Shown here: positions 13,101 through 24,432 of the stretch, one piece after another
How positions within the stretch are numbered: position 1 is the stretch's first letter
Layout: every line of letters starts with the position of its first letter
NCBI GenBank assembly: GCA_013400115.1
Contig: VXBP01000347.1
Location: forward strand, 144,899-208,898
DNA length: 64,000 bases
From: Rhinopomastus cyanomelas
Lineage: Eukaryota; Chordata; Aves; Bucerotiformes; Rhinopomastidae
Reading direction: 5' to 3'
Program-made: the position numbers and the translations under genes
The notes under the pieces: generated by a model
Told to the model about the DNA's origin: nothing
Databases searched by the model: none
What the model saw: only the letters and a program-made list of their open reading frames with translations

Positions 13101-15746
13101 GCCAGTTTGTTCTAGTGCTATGAACCTTCCACGGCCCCCCGTGTGAGCAGAAACAAGGAAGGAGAGGGAGAAGAACAGAAAGCAGGGACCTCGTTCATCC
13201 TCTTGCTAGGCAAGGGGACAGGAAGGAGTACACTCTCTCCTCGCTAACTCCTCCACCACATTTATGAGCCATCATAGCCTGCCATCTCCCTGGATGGCTT
13301 CTCAGTTTTACTTTATTGTACAAGCTTTATCTACTCAAAGTTTCATTTTAGCATCTCCACACCTTTCTACCCACCCTGTGATGTTCCTTTATCTTTTGCC
13401 TTTCTCTGGACTTCCAGTTTTCAAAGAGAATTACAAATTATACCTGATTAAAATAAATTAGGCCATGAAACTCGCCCAGAACTTCTCCCTTTGTTACTCT
13501 GCACATCTGCTGGGAGCTTACAGCCTCCATCACTGACCCCTTCTCCCTCATGCACAGGGTGCCTTCTTGCTTTTCTAAGCCATAGACTTGCAGTATCTCA
13601 CACAGAGGGATGACAAACACCACCTCTCCTCTTCCAGCAGGCCTCCACAAAAGCAACCATGCTGGAACGCCCATTACCTGTTGGCTCAGTGTTGTCACAT
13701 CAACCTCATCAGGGTGCTCAGCAACTGCTGTACCAACAGTGCTGCATGCCACAAGCTAGACACACAAGCTTCTTGCTGAAGATAAGTGTGACAAAAAGGC
13801 ATAATGTACTTCAGTATGGACAACGTGGCTGGGAGCTGTGCTTGGTGGGAAGGAGACTTTCAAGGGAGTGTCAAGCCTGCAGACAACCACTTCTAAGGTG
13901 GTTGCAGATGAACAGATAGCTTTTCAGTGCCACAAAACCTCCCTGGACATCTTCTCCTAACTTAGGAGGGACCTCAACAGTTTGCAACCACTCCTCAGGC
14001 TGAGATCTCAAAGTGCTTTACAGCCTCACAGTTGCACCTTTGAAGCCCTGGCACAATTTCCACATCAGAAAGGAGGCAGAAGGTGCTGTGCAGGGCTGGA
14101 GCAGCAGCACTAGGTTGAGCCAGAAATGCTGCCAGCACTAACAACTGCCAGACCCCCCTGCCATGCACATGCGGTTTGCCTGCCTTCATTCCCCACCTAC
14201 TCGGGCTGCTCCATATCAACTGTGCAGGGAGAAGCATGCTAAGGTGAACAGGCCCCCAGGCAACCTCTCAGCGTGCCCTGAAGTGCTGGCCATCCCACAC
14301 AGGATGAGAGACTCCGTGGAGCAAGCCACATGTCAGCCCGTCTGCTCTGCTTTTGCTTTCTCTACCAGCAACAGTAACGGAGTGGGGAGGGGCACACAGT
14401 GGCACAGACTGCCCAGACCACAGCAGGGAGATGCAAGGCAGAGCCTTTGGGCTGAATAAAGCTCCTCTGACCCAACAGATGCAGGAGCACATTACCGAGG
14501 CGATCTTGTAAACCCCCCCACCCTGTGCCACGATGCTACCTGGTTAGTCACATTACAACGCAGCACAGTGATGCAACCTGCACCCCCTCACCAACAACGA
14601 TTTGACAAGGACGCTTGTCGCCACTTCTCAGAAGTATTTGCTAACAGAAACGTCTCTGTTTTATGTTAGGAAGTGCTTTTACCAGGAGGACAGAGATAAA
14701 GAAGCTTTCCTCCACCAAGACACTCCTTCACACATGATGATTTGCTTTGTCATGCCACTAATACATGCACAGCAGCTACAGCTAGAGCACTAAAGGAAAC
14801 CTCCCCGGTGAGTGCCTCCAAAGTTCCTAACAAAGCCTACACACCTTGAAAAACAAACTTCATTTTCCTTGCACCTGTGCCACCACAGGTCAAGGCAAAA
14901 AAGCACCAACCAATTCATTTCCATGCCCTGGTGCACTGCTGGAGCTCTTCTCCATTTTGGGCCATGCTAGGCAGTTTCAAATTATATCACATCTCGTCTG
15001 CTGTGAGGAAACACAAGCTCACCATGGTACAAAGCGCTGGAAAGGAGACAAAAAAAGCGTGTTTGGGACTGTCAAGCCTGGGGTAACCAAGGTGCTCCCT
15101 ACTCAGTACAGTGCCATCAAAGCCACACAAGGACTCTCAGCAGCAAGGGAGCCAAGGAGCACCTTGAGATCCCAGGATCTTGTCGCTGGTACCTTACACA
15201 CAAAAGCTGCTCAGTCAAACCTAAATGCGTTATCAATGGAGAACAAAGAGAGGGGATGTGAATCCCAGCGGCACTGTTGAGATGCTCCAATTCCAACAGA
15301 CTGGGACCTTGAAAGGATGAGTGCCAACTTCTCTACCTCCAGCATGCATCTGAGCCTCTATGTGCCCTTCACCCTGGACGACCCAGAGGCCAGCAGCACA
15401 GGTGCTGTCCTTGCTTGTATTAAAAGCTCTTCTGAGCAGTGCCACCGTTGACACCAGCCACCTCTGCTCATCCCCCCCCTTCGGGGGGCCGGGAACCAGC
15501 GATGCCTCCCCAGAAGCTCCCCACCGGGTTACACTAGCTGTGCCCCACGGCAGGGAGCCGTCCCCTCGGCTCGCAGTCAGGGCGCCATGGTCCTTTCCTG
15601 GTCGACACCTCGGAGCCCAGTGCCACACAGGTGTGAAGGCAGGCCCCGGCGTGGCAGGGCTCCGCAGGCCGGACAGGGCCCGTAGCCGGCCGGGGTGGGC
15701 CCAGACCCGTGCGGGCCTCGGTGCCCGGGGAAGCCGCCAGCCTCAC

Positions 15747-16067
15747 CTGCTCGGCACCGTAGGCCGTGGCGAACTGCACGAACTCCTCCACTCGCACGAA
15801 GCCGTCGCCGTCGCCGTCCAGGGCGTCGAAAACGGGGCGGAGGCGCGGGTCCTCCTCCTCCTCCTCGTCCTCCGACCGGGCCGGGGCCTCGGCGGGAACC
15901 CCCAGGTCCGGGCTGGCCCTCTGCTCCGGTGGGGACCACGGCGGCGGCCCCGGGGCGGGTTCAGCCACCTCAAGTACCCAGAGATCCGGCTCCAGCCCCG
16001 TCTCGCCCAGCCGCAGCCCCCGGGGAAGCAGGGACTCGGGCACGGCCGCCGGCGGACGCGGCTCCAT
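15747..16067 (-). CDS. RAB11FIP3: RAB11FIP3 exon 1 (Rab11 family-interacting protein 3)
   Basis: The exon encodes 107 residues and ends in phase 0 at a consensus donor (GAGCAG|GTGAGG, read on minus). RAB11FIP3 (eferin, arfophilin-1) binds Rab11 and Arf GTPases on recycling endosomes and helps deliver membrane during cytokinesis. Residues 77-107 form the start of the EF-hand region: DALDGDGDGFVRVEEF has the acidic calcium-loop pattern, followed by QFATAYGAEQ, close to the human protein as I recall it. Residues 1-75 are rich in Pro, Glu and Gly with an acidic run (EDEEEEED). I chose the Met at 16067 because its context is strong (A at -3, G at +4). The frame stays open upstream through the N gap, however, and the human protein has roughly 200 residues before the EF-hand against 77 here, so the true start may be further upstream. 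RAB11FIP4 is the alternative but fits less well at its N-terminus. All later exons lie outside the window. Confidence 0.9.
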
Positions 16068-16091
16068 TTTCACCGGCGGCGCTGAGCGCCC

Positions 16092-16131
16092 NNNNNNNNN
16101 NNNNNNNNNNNNNNNNNNNNNNNNNNNNNNN
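16092..16131. other. Assembly gap (40 N)
   Basis: Forty consecutive N lie 24 bases upstream of the RAB11FIP3 start codon and are flanked on the right by GCN-repeat sequence (gcagcagcggcggcggcgg). The missing bases are probably GC-rich and hard to sequence. Their true number is unknown. Confidence 0.97.
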
Positions 16132-17325
16132 AGCAGCAGCGGCGGCGGCGGCCGCAGCGGCGCCAGGAAACAACCCGTCCCGCCCACAACGCCGCTTGCG
16201 GGACGAGCCGCGGCAAGCGCCGACAGACCCACGCCGGTAGCCGCCGCAGTAGCCGGGGCGGTGACGTCACCCGTCTGCAAACACAGCCCCCCCCACCCTC
16301 CTCGGCTAGTCGTGGCGCGAGATCGTGCGTGGCCCCACCCCTCCGCCGCGGGGAGGAGCCACGACGAGCAGGAGCACGTGGCGCACGCGCCCCCTTGTGG
16401 ACAGGCGCCGGAACAGGCCGGGGGGCGCTCGGGCCGCCCGGGGGGCAGGAGGGGGGGTGGGTTGCGGTGCTTGGGAGGAGCGGGGGGTTTGGTGATTCCG
16501 TTTTTCCCACGAAGCGCAGATTTTTTTTGCCGATCTGTCTTTGAGAGCGCGCAGCCGGGCCGCGGTGAGGGTGCGCACGCAACGAGGCTGCAGCGTGAGC
16601 CTGCTAGCAGGGGCGAGCTGGTGGAGGTGCCCACGGGAAGTTCTGCCTCAAGTCGAATATGAAGAGTCTCATGATGTTTGTATGGGGTTTTTTTAATATG
16701 AAACACACTCAGATAGTTGTTGGTGGGTAGTATTTTTCCACACTCCTTTAAGTAGCTTTTCCCTCTGAAGATTACATCAGTTACAAGACTCACTCTTGCA
16801 GTTGACGCAGTTTTTAGCACCTCTGGCAAAATGAACTCGAAAACAAGAATGAGGAAATAGAAGGTATTTATCATGTAGGTAAGACGAAAATAAAGATATA
16901 GATTCTTGTTTAACTTTCCCCCCTGAGGAATGCTCACACCCAGTGGCAGAACTCCCTGCTGATGTTACTGGGCAATGCTTTCCTCATTTCTTCCAGCAGC
17001 AGAGACCTGAGACGCCTAACTGCAGATGCACAAGTGTTAGTGGCCAGCAGCAGCACAGAACTGAGTGGCCTTTCTAAGGTTACATGGGAAGGAATGTGGG
17101 AAATCAAGTGTGTTAACTGAAGTCTTCTTTCTAGATCTTCCTTCCTGTAGGTATTCTCCCCAGAGGGTTATGTGGCCATGCTGTCTATCTTTTCTGTCCT
17201 TGCACAGTTCATTTGACACGCAGGAGTACTGGGAAATACAGGGGCTACAGACTGACATCTACTGTTGTTGCAGATGCCTTCAGTCATGGACTTGTTGCTA
17301 GCACTGCACAGAGGGCAATGATACA

Positions 17326-17632
17326 CAGAGTCACAGTACATCAGGGATTGGAAGGGACCTTGAAAGATCATCTAGTCCAATCCCCCTGACACAGCAGCAT
17401 CACCCAGACCAAGTCACACAGGAACACATCCAGGTGGGTCTTAAACATCTCCAGTGAAGGAGACTCCACAACCTCCCTGGGCAGCCCCTTCCAGTGCTCA
17501 GTCACCCTCACTGGGAAGAAGGTCCTTCTGATCTTTATATGGAACCTCTGACGTTCCAGCTGACACCCATTGCCCCTTGTCCTATCACTAGGTGACACTG
17601 AGAAGAGCCTGGCTCCATCCTCCTGACATGTT
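17326..17632 (-). mobile_element. CR1 LINE 3' fragment
   Basis: It starts cagagtcacagtacatcagg and runs about 300 bases to gcctggctccatcctcctga. It has no intact frame. Confidence 0.92.
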
Positions 17633-17769
17633 ACTATACCCTTTGTAACACAGCCTGTTTTTCTATCTGGGTCCACGGTGCACTGCCACATCAAATCAAT
17701 AAACCCCAAAAAAGGGAAAGGCAGTGCTTGTTGGGGTGAATGATGTTGAAGAGTATGCACAACACACTT

Positions 17770-17963
17770 CCCCTCAGTTCAAGAAGGACACGGAGCTGCT
17801 GGAGGGAGGCCAGCGTAGAGCAACGAGGATGACGAAGGAAGTGGAACACCTTCCTGATGAGGAAAGGCTGAGGGAGCTGGGTCTCTTGAGCTCTTGAGAC
17901 TGAGTGGTGACTGCATGAATGTTGATAAATATGTGAAAGGTGGGTGTCAGGAGGATGGAGTCC
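17770..17963 (+). mobile_element. CR1 LINE internal fragment
   Basis: This is the CR1 ORF2-end region (ttcaagaaggacacggagct to gtcaggaggatggag) without its own 3' tail. It lies next to an inverted CR1 at 17326-17632. Confidence 0.88.
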
Positions 17964-18750
17964 AATCTCTCTGCCAGAGCAGGATCCCCCTTTAACATTT
18001 TACCACTACATGCATAAAGAAGCCTTTCCTGCTGCATCAAGTCCTCAAATCTCATCGGGAAGGGAGCAGCAGTATCTTATTGGAATGTTTCAGCTGGATT
18101 GATTTAGACAGGGGGTAACATTTCAGAAAGTGCATAAATAACTTCCTATTGACACAAAAAAATCCTCCATTAGCTGAAGTCTTTGGATACCTTTCTAGAA
18201 GATGCCATGAGACTCAGCATCAGGTCTGATCCAGGAAAAAGTCTTTGCTTTGCTCTGTGCAAGGATTCAGACTGAACGATCTTTTCTTGTCTCTCTTGGA
18301 CGTGAAGTCTATGAAACAGAATTTTTCGACTTGAAACCTTTCCAAAAAGCTTCATTCTCATTCTAAATATACAAGAAGTAACAGCAGGGTTATCCTTTTC
18401 CAGCTGTGGAATAAATGACTCAATTCAGCCTCAAAGCCTCTGACACGTTTCCTTTCCAATCGTGTCCCACACAAGTTACACTGAGTGTAGTTGCTCAGTG
18501 AGGAGCCCACTGCTAACCCCTGCTCTCTTTAAAGCTTTTTCCTATGTGAGTTCCTCAGTTCCTCCTGCAAATGTGTTATCTAAACAGATAATTATACATA
18601 ATTTGCATTATTTTTTAATAAAAGAGACACTGGCTCTAGCATAAGGCTTAGAAGATGGGCAACTAACTTTTAGAGGGAGACAGAAACACCCACTTGTCTT
18701 TTACTTTGCTGCTGTGTTAAGGGCTATGACATGAAGTTGAGCTCCTTGTT

Positions 18751-18869
18751 TAAAACCCACCTGGATGTGTTCCTGTGTGACTTGGTCTAGGTGATCCTGC
18801 TCTGGCAGGGGGATTGCACTGGATGATCTTCTGAAGGTCGCTTCCAATCCCTGATGATTCTATGATTCT
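18751..18869 (+). mobile_element. CR1 LINE 3' end
   Basis: The terminal ~120 bases run from aaacccacctggatgtgttc to gattctatgattct. Confidence 0.92.
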
Positions 18870-19167
18870 TGCTGCATGTGATCCATGTGGATTCTGTACG
18901 ACCTGGCTTTGTTTATTCACACTCTAGTTAAAGACAGACACAGCCAGATAACATCATGTAGCGTTTATTAAGCCTTTGTGAAAAAAAACAGCCATCTTTC
19001 AGACCACTTGAAATTCATTATTTTAGTCTAAATCAAGTATTTTTTGCATGTTTTACCGGATTGGCACTAGCAGTAGAGGCAGAAGCACAAGCAAAAGCAT
19101 TGGCACTTAGAGCAGGGGATCAGAAAGCTAAGGCTGCATAGATCTCAGAGGCTGTGCTACAGAGAGA

Positions 19168-19258
19168 ACTTGGTTTAGGTGATCCTGCTGTTGCAGGCGG
19201 ATTGGACTAGATGATCTTTCGAGGTCCCTTCCGATCCGTAATGATTCTATGATTCTAT
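19168..19258 (+). mobile_element. CR1 LINE 3' end
   Basis: The terminal ~90 bases end in two copies of the gattctat unit. Confidence 0.9.
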
Positions 19259-19559
19259 CAGACCTGCTAACAAACTACAGGCAGCTTCACCCTCACTGCA
19301 GTACAAATCTGGTTATTTTAGGATGTGCTACTGGATGGTTGTTTCTGGTGTGAAAAAGACAGAAGCCTTCTGGTGAATTTTCCAAGCCCAGAAGGATGGA
19401 TTTTGCTTGCTTGTAAGCACAAGGAATTCATTTGCATAAAAGATTTGCAGTAGAAAAGTACATTTTGAAGTCTCTATTTCATCAAATTCAGAGCCTACAT
19501 CTCCACAGCTATGCAGAAGAACAAGAAGCTGGAACTGCAGCTGATATAAATGTCTTCTC

Positions 19560-19607
19560 ACAGAATCACAGAACATTAGGGATTGGAAGGGACCTCAAAA
19601 GATCATA
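19560..19607 (-). mobile_element. CR1 LINE 3' end (very short)
   Basis: Only about 48 bases (cagaatcacagaacattagg and the following ggattggaagggacc) are present. Confidence 0.85.
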
Positions 19608-20627
19608 CAAACTAAATGGACAAGGGCAGAAAATCTGTGGAAGGTGCATTAAATCCTGCACACTGACAATTCATCCCAACACAGCTTCATTGTTTTGTAT
19701 TAAATGGCTCTGAAATGCTCACAAGTCAATCAGTGCTGGTAATTTAAAAAAAAAAACAGCCTTTTAATGTGAAAAGGGACTTGTGTTACTTACCTGTCAA
19801 GTGCCTTAACATGAGAAACACAAGAAGCGAAAGGATTATGCAGAACCTAGAGCTGAGTGAAATACAAGAGCTTCCATTACATGAAAGAGCTGCACTTTGA
19901 GTAACAGAAATATGGAGAAAGCCCTGAAGTCTGCAGTCAAGAGAAACTTGAAGACAAAGCAGAATTTAGCTCAAATTCCCTTGCAAAAAGCTAGCAGCAC
20001 AAAAGCACGCAGCAACAAAGCCCAGCTTGTGTCAGCTTTTAAGCTGTTGGAAATAAAAGATGCATCTCCCATTCATGAAATGCTCCTGCTGAAGAACAGT
20101 GACAGCCTTATGAAGATCATGAGAACAGTTCTACATTCCTGATTCACCAGGGGATTGTTTTACTGACTACATCCATGCAGCAGCACGTTACACACCGCTT
20201 CCCCCAAACCAGCACCGTTCCGCTTTCCTTTTAATGCCACTATTTTCCAGTTCCCCCCTCCAAATGAATTCTATCCATCCCTAAACACTTAAGAGACAAG
20301 CAGAAATAGAAGTAAAAATAAATAGCACCTGTGAAATAAGTTAAATACTTAACTAGCCCACCTCATCTGAAACTTCTAAGTCTCACTGCATAGAATAGAT
20401 TTTAAAATGCTATTTTGATTTTAAACATCAACAGAAAAAACACTACTGGAATTAGTTCCTTATGCTGAGGACTTTACACTCACCATTTAACAATTGGAAA
20501 GATCTGTTCACTCATCTTTCATTTTTCTACACGGATAAGATGCGGTTCCTTCCGCTGTGGACTTCTGTTCCTGCTGGGATGTCCAGCATCAGGACTGCCC
20601 AATTTATACCCAGTGAATTGCTCCCAT

Positions 20628-20710
20628 AGGGACAGAGCAGCCTGACCCCAAGCAGGGGAATTCAACCCACAGGAACAGATCAGCCTGACCCCAAGCAGAA
20701 TTCAACTCAT
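20628..20710 (+). repeat. Short tandem duplication (~40-base unit, 2 copies)
   Basis: The phrase cagcctgaccccaagcag occurs twice about 43 bases apart, in each case followed by gaattcaac and preceded by a similar acag context. Two imperfect copies, with no further units. Confidence 0.75.
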
Positions 20711-21028
20711 CAAACCTGAGCACCTATAAGGAAGTTTTCTACATGGCAGCCAGTTGCCTGAGACTCTGCTACCGATGGAAAGAAACGGACCCATACAGCG
20801 CACAACTCACCACGCCCCAAACCAGATGTCTACACCAATTTGCCTCCACTGACTGTAAAGAAAGCTTATGACTAACCAAGAAGCAGGTGTCCACACTACA
20901 GATGATGGAAGTCAATTAATATTAACTCCCCCTTAAGGCAGGTGTCCTCTCAAGGTCTGCCTGTACAGTCTAGAAAATGGAATTGCAGGGACTTATCTAT
21001 CCCGAGAGGAAAGCTGCCTCTTTCACAT

Positions 21029-21217
21029 GTCTGACCCTGCTCTGGCTGGGAGATTGGACTAGATGATCTTTGGAGGTCCCTTCCAATCCCTAATGATTCT
21101 GTGATTCTCTGGATGTGCTCTTGTGTGACTTGGTCTAGGTGATCCTGCTCTGGCAGGGGGATTGGACTAGATGATCTTTCAAGGTCTCTTCCAATCCCTA
21201 ATTGTTCTATGATTCTA
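21029..21217 (+). mobile_element. Two tandem CR1 LINE 3' ends
   Basis: Copies at 21029-21106 and 21107-21217 lie head-to-tail in one orientation. Both end in the gattct tail. The second starts exactly where the first one's tail stops. Confidence 0.9.
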
Positions 21218-21503
21218 CGACAGCAAAACACACTGCAGAAGCAGCTCTCCCCCTGCCACCTCCCCTCCCCATTTGCTGTAGCCCTGCAGTCAAAGCCATA
21301 TGGGTACCTTACATCATTCTTAACCACTGGGTCATGCCAAACAAGTTTATTGTACCCGGATTTGGCTCCCACAGCAAGAGCTAATTATGGCCAATATATT
21401 AAGTACTACTGCTGCTGGCAAAAGGAATGTGTATTTATAGCCTAAGCAGGCTTTGGTTTCCTCTTTAGGCAAGACTGAGGAATTCAGATGTTCCTCAAAG
21501 TGG

Positions 21504-22404
21504 TTTATTATGACTGTAACAAGAAAGGTTGAGTCTCTTCCTTACAAGCATCATCAAAATGGGTTAAATCAGATATTGTTTCAAGCTTGCAGCACAGTAA
21601 CCTCAAGGGGTTCATAACAAAACAGCAGAGAAGAGTCAAAGCCTCAATACTCCTATGTACACTTCAAAACTTTGACCCTTGCAGAGCAAAGATGTTGACA
21701 CATGGAACAGAAGCTCGCTGCAGTGCTCAGTTAGGCTTCATCCTGCAGGAGCTGCTTATGACTGATGCCTACCCAAGTGTCTATATACAGCATCCACTCC
21801 TAAGACCTGTACCCTAAGTTGTCTTTATCCTCCCAGTTAAGATAAAAGCTGTACAAATGCATTTTAGGCTTGTACATTCTGTGAAAAAACTCATTTGCTG
21901 TGTAGATTTTCTTGTAGAATATAACAAGTGTGTCCCTATAGAAACATGGTCCCTACAGAGCACTTTTGTTTTCTCTGAATAAAACTTTTTTGATAGGAAA
22001 TCCATAGATTTTTGTCCTGCAAAAGCAATCTTGCACTTAGGACAATCACCAGGTTCGACAGCTGATCGTTTAATGCTCCCTTCCACTTCTTCTAGCAATT
22101 ACAGGCTGCTTGAAAGTTAAGTTGCAGTTAATATTTCTCCCCAGTGAGGCAGTCTGACATGATGTGCAAAGGCAAGCATTGCCCTGGAAGTCAGTTGTTC
22201 CCAGAAGAGATGGGCTGGCAGCATGAAAACAATTAGATACCAATATGTAATTGGCCTCTTTCATGAGAAATAAACAGGCACAAAGACAAACTGTTCCACA
22301 AATACTGAGATTACTGCTTAAACAAAGCAACGAGCCTGCAGCACAGTTAACTGACTTTCATAAACTTAGTTTCACAATTTAGAATGATTTCAGATCAGGA
22401 GTTC
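21504..22404 (-). terminator. MPV17L: Probable MPV17L 3' UTR with candidate poly(A) signals
   Basis: Downstream of the stop codon on minus, an ATTAAA reads at 22074-22069, an AATAAA at 21509-21504 and another at 21351-21346. Any of them could end the transcript, and the sequence does not decide between them. No other gene feature is visible here. Confidence 0.35.
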
Positions 22405-24432
22405 TTATTTCTCTGACGAGTCTTCATCTGCATTAACCTTCTCAGCCTTGAGCCACATTAATGCTGATTTTGCTGTGCCATCCCCACTCTGTTGGGAAAA
22501 GCAGATGAAGGTAGCCCAGACAAAGCCACAGAGCCCAGTGTAAGCTGTTCGCAGGTAAACAGGGACCAGAATGAAGTTTGACAGCTGTGTTGGAAGGAGA
22601 CAGAGCTCAGTTAGTGCTCCAGGCATTATTAGTTCTTAAAACCTACACACCCAACAAGTCCACTGACTTCTCAGTAGGTGACATGTACTATAAATGCACT
22701 GGATCAGGTTTCACAACACAGAAAGGCTTCCTGAATCCCCCTGAAAACTCACCTGCACAAAAGGCCAGTACATCAGCCCCGTCTGAAATGAAAAGGAATC
22801 ATTTGTTATTCTTATGGACCTCAAGCACAAAGACTAACTTCTTCTCTTATCACATTTGGCAAAGACCAAAACATACTTGAGTAAAGCTAATACAATGTAG
22901 ATTACATTGCTAAACTTAAAAATTTGCAATGATAAGCTTCTAATCATCTTCCTGAACGTCTATGCTTGGAGTGTCTCAGTCACACTCTATGTCTAAGCAT
23001 CATTTCACCCATCTGGCAGCAGAGTCTGCTCCAGACTGCACTGATAAAGCACTGGGCCAGGCTGCCCAGGGGGGCTGTGGAGTCTCCTTCTCTGGAGACG
23101 TTCAAACCCGCCTGGATGTGTTCCTGCGTGACTTGGTCTAGATGGTCCTGCTCTGGCAGGGGGACTGGATTGGATGGTCTTTCAAGGTCCCTTCCAATCC
23201 CTAATGTTCTGTCATTCTGTGACTTCACATTACTGCTGCTTCCTACCCATAAGCAAATAATGGAGTGAGGGAAAGGCTTTTGGAAGAATACCTCAAATAT
23301 TTTTTCCAATTTTTTTTTTTTTTTTGCTTAGTTGGGAGATAAAAAACCTGCTTGCCTCACCTTATATGTATTCCAGAATTTCTTCCTACAGTCTGAAAAG
23401 ATATCCTCTTTCTTCTGAAGAATGCTCATACCTGAGGACAGAAAATATTTACATCAGAAAATACGAGTGACACCCCAAACTGTTTCTCAAAACACATTAC
23501 AGCAGCTCTGAAAGAAAAGCTGGTATCATTACAAAGACAAAGAATACCATTCTGGCTACCTAACAGAGCCACATCCTATCTCCTCATCTGCTGCCTTGGC
23601 TCTCAGCGCTGACACCACGGATGAGCTGGAATACACTTCTACCCCCAGTGCCTCTTGAGATTCAGTAGTAAGCTGTATTCCTCTCACAGCAGATGCCTGT
23701 ACAGGGTATTTGTTGCTTGACAGCATCATTTCCTGGCACTTAAGAGTTTTGTTTTGAGACCAAGAGACCTGCTGCTGACGGCTGAACTGAGCAATTCTCG
23801 CAGATACGGACATGCAGCCCTCGCGAAGGGCTTTGGATTCTCTGCGATGAATTCAAAGCCACGGGCCCATCAGACCGAGGCAGGATGCACTGACAGCGGC
23901 GCGGCTATCCAACGCACAGTCGGGGAGAGACACGGGCAGGGGCCTTCGCAGGCCGCCGGCCGCTTCCCGGGCCCCGAGCGCAGTTCTGCCCCCTCGCAGC
24001 TGCGATCCCCGCCGGTGGGAGGTGCCCAGCCGCCCGGTCCTGCCCGGGCAGGGAAGCGCCGCAGCCAAGGGGCGGGGAACGGCCGAGGGACACCCGCCGC
24101 GGTGGGGCCGAGCGGCGGCACTCACCCGTGTAGAAGGCGAGCACGGCGACCGGGGCGCCCAGCAGCTGGTCGCAGAGCACCTTGCCGATCACGGCGGGCG
24201 GGCGGCGGCCGGGCAGGGCCCGCTCCAGCGCCCGCAGCCACACGTAGCTGAAGTTGCCGTGGAAGGCGAGAGCCACCAGCGCCACCCGCCGCGTCTGCGC
24301 CCAGTCGTGTGGCTGCTGGCCCCGCCACCGCTGCTGGGTCGCGTCCCCCGCCGCGAAGAGCCCCCCGTACAGCAGCACGTTGCAGAGCCAGGGGAAGCGC
24401 TGCACCCCGGCCCGCAGCAGCGACCCGGCCAT
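22405..24432 (-). CDS. MPV17L: MPV17L, Mpv17-like membrane protein (complete, 4 exons)
   Basis: Coding exons on minus, in order: 24126-24432, 23361-23431, 22753-22782 and 22405-22584. All introns are GT-AG, and the exons join in phases 1, 0 and 0 to give 195 aa (human 196). The product belongs to the Mpv17/PMP22 family of small four-helix membrane proteins. Mammalian MPV17L is reported in peroxisomes and mitochondria and linked to reactive-oxygen handling. Visible family features: NVLLYGGLFAAGDATQQR near residues 18-35, RRVALVALAFHGNFSYVWLR near 48-67, and the C-terminal signature MYWPFVQLSNF...LRTAY...GFVWATFICFSQQSGDG at 130-172. Start Met 24432 has G at -3 and +4 and matches the family N-terminus. 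An in-frame upstream Met at 24603 would add 57 low-complexity Arg/Gly residues and is unlikely. The gene is head-to-head with PDXDC1, with about 1.27 kb between the start codons. Confidence 0.95.
23046..23221 (+). mobile_element. CR1 LINE 3' fragment in MPV17L intron 2
   Basis: The terminal ~175 bases run from aaagcactgggccaggctgc to ttctgtcattctgtga. It lies in the intron between the second and third coding exons, antisense to the gene. Confidence 0.92.

Larger units (their letters stand above)
1..15746 (-). other. RAB11FIP3: RAB11FIP3 intron 1 (partial)
   Basis: This stretch lies directly 3' of the RAB11FIP3 exon 1 donor on the minus strand and continues off the left edge. Exon 2, which should encode the second half of the EF-hand region (a K-Y-L-D-P type sequence), is not visible, so I read the whole stretch as intron. 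Apart from the CR1 fragments listed separately, I see no coding pattern. The longest open frames (157 aa at 6342-6815, 144 aa at 14846-15280, 141 aa at 10995-11420) resemble no family I know and lack splice context. The segments 2150-3860, 5350-6970, 9250-10080 and 10200-15480 hold nothing I recognise. Intron identity is inferred from gene order. Confidence 0.75.
15480..16660 (-). promoter_or_regulatory. RAB11FIP3: CpG-rich promoter block of RAB11FIP3
   Basis: GC and CpG content rises sharply around exon 1 and continues upstream to about 16660, with no TATA-like box visible. This is the pattern of a CpG-island promoter. The block is interrupted by an assembly gap just upstream of the chosen start codon, and G-runs cluster at 16419-16492. 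The start site cannot be placed from sequence alone. Confidence 0.7.
16660..21480. other. Intergenic region between RAB11FIP3 and MPV17L
   Basis: No exon of a gene I recognise is present. The content is CR1 fragments (listed separately), a short tandem duplication near 20630 and unique AT-rich DNA. The best small frame, 19897-20142 on plus (81 aa, Lys-rich), has no known motif and no splice context, and I treat it as chance. Confidence 0.6.

Noticed and set aside
15534..16937. A 467-codon open frame on minus through the RAB11FIP3 exon and the N gap
   Set aside because: Only the 107 codons from 16067 to the GTGAGG donor match RAB11FIP3. The rest is GC-rich sequence poor in stops, with N translated as X, and it runs into the intron.
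19897..20142. 81-codon Lys-rich open frame on plus
   Set aside because: No motif or homologue recognised and no promoter or splice support.
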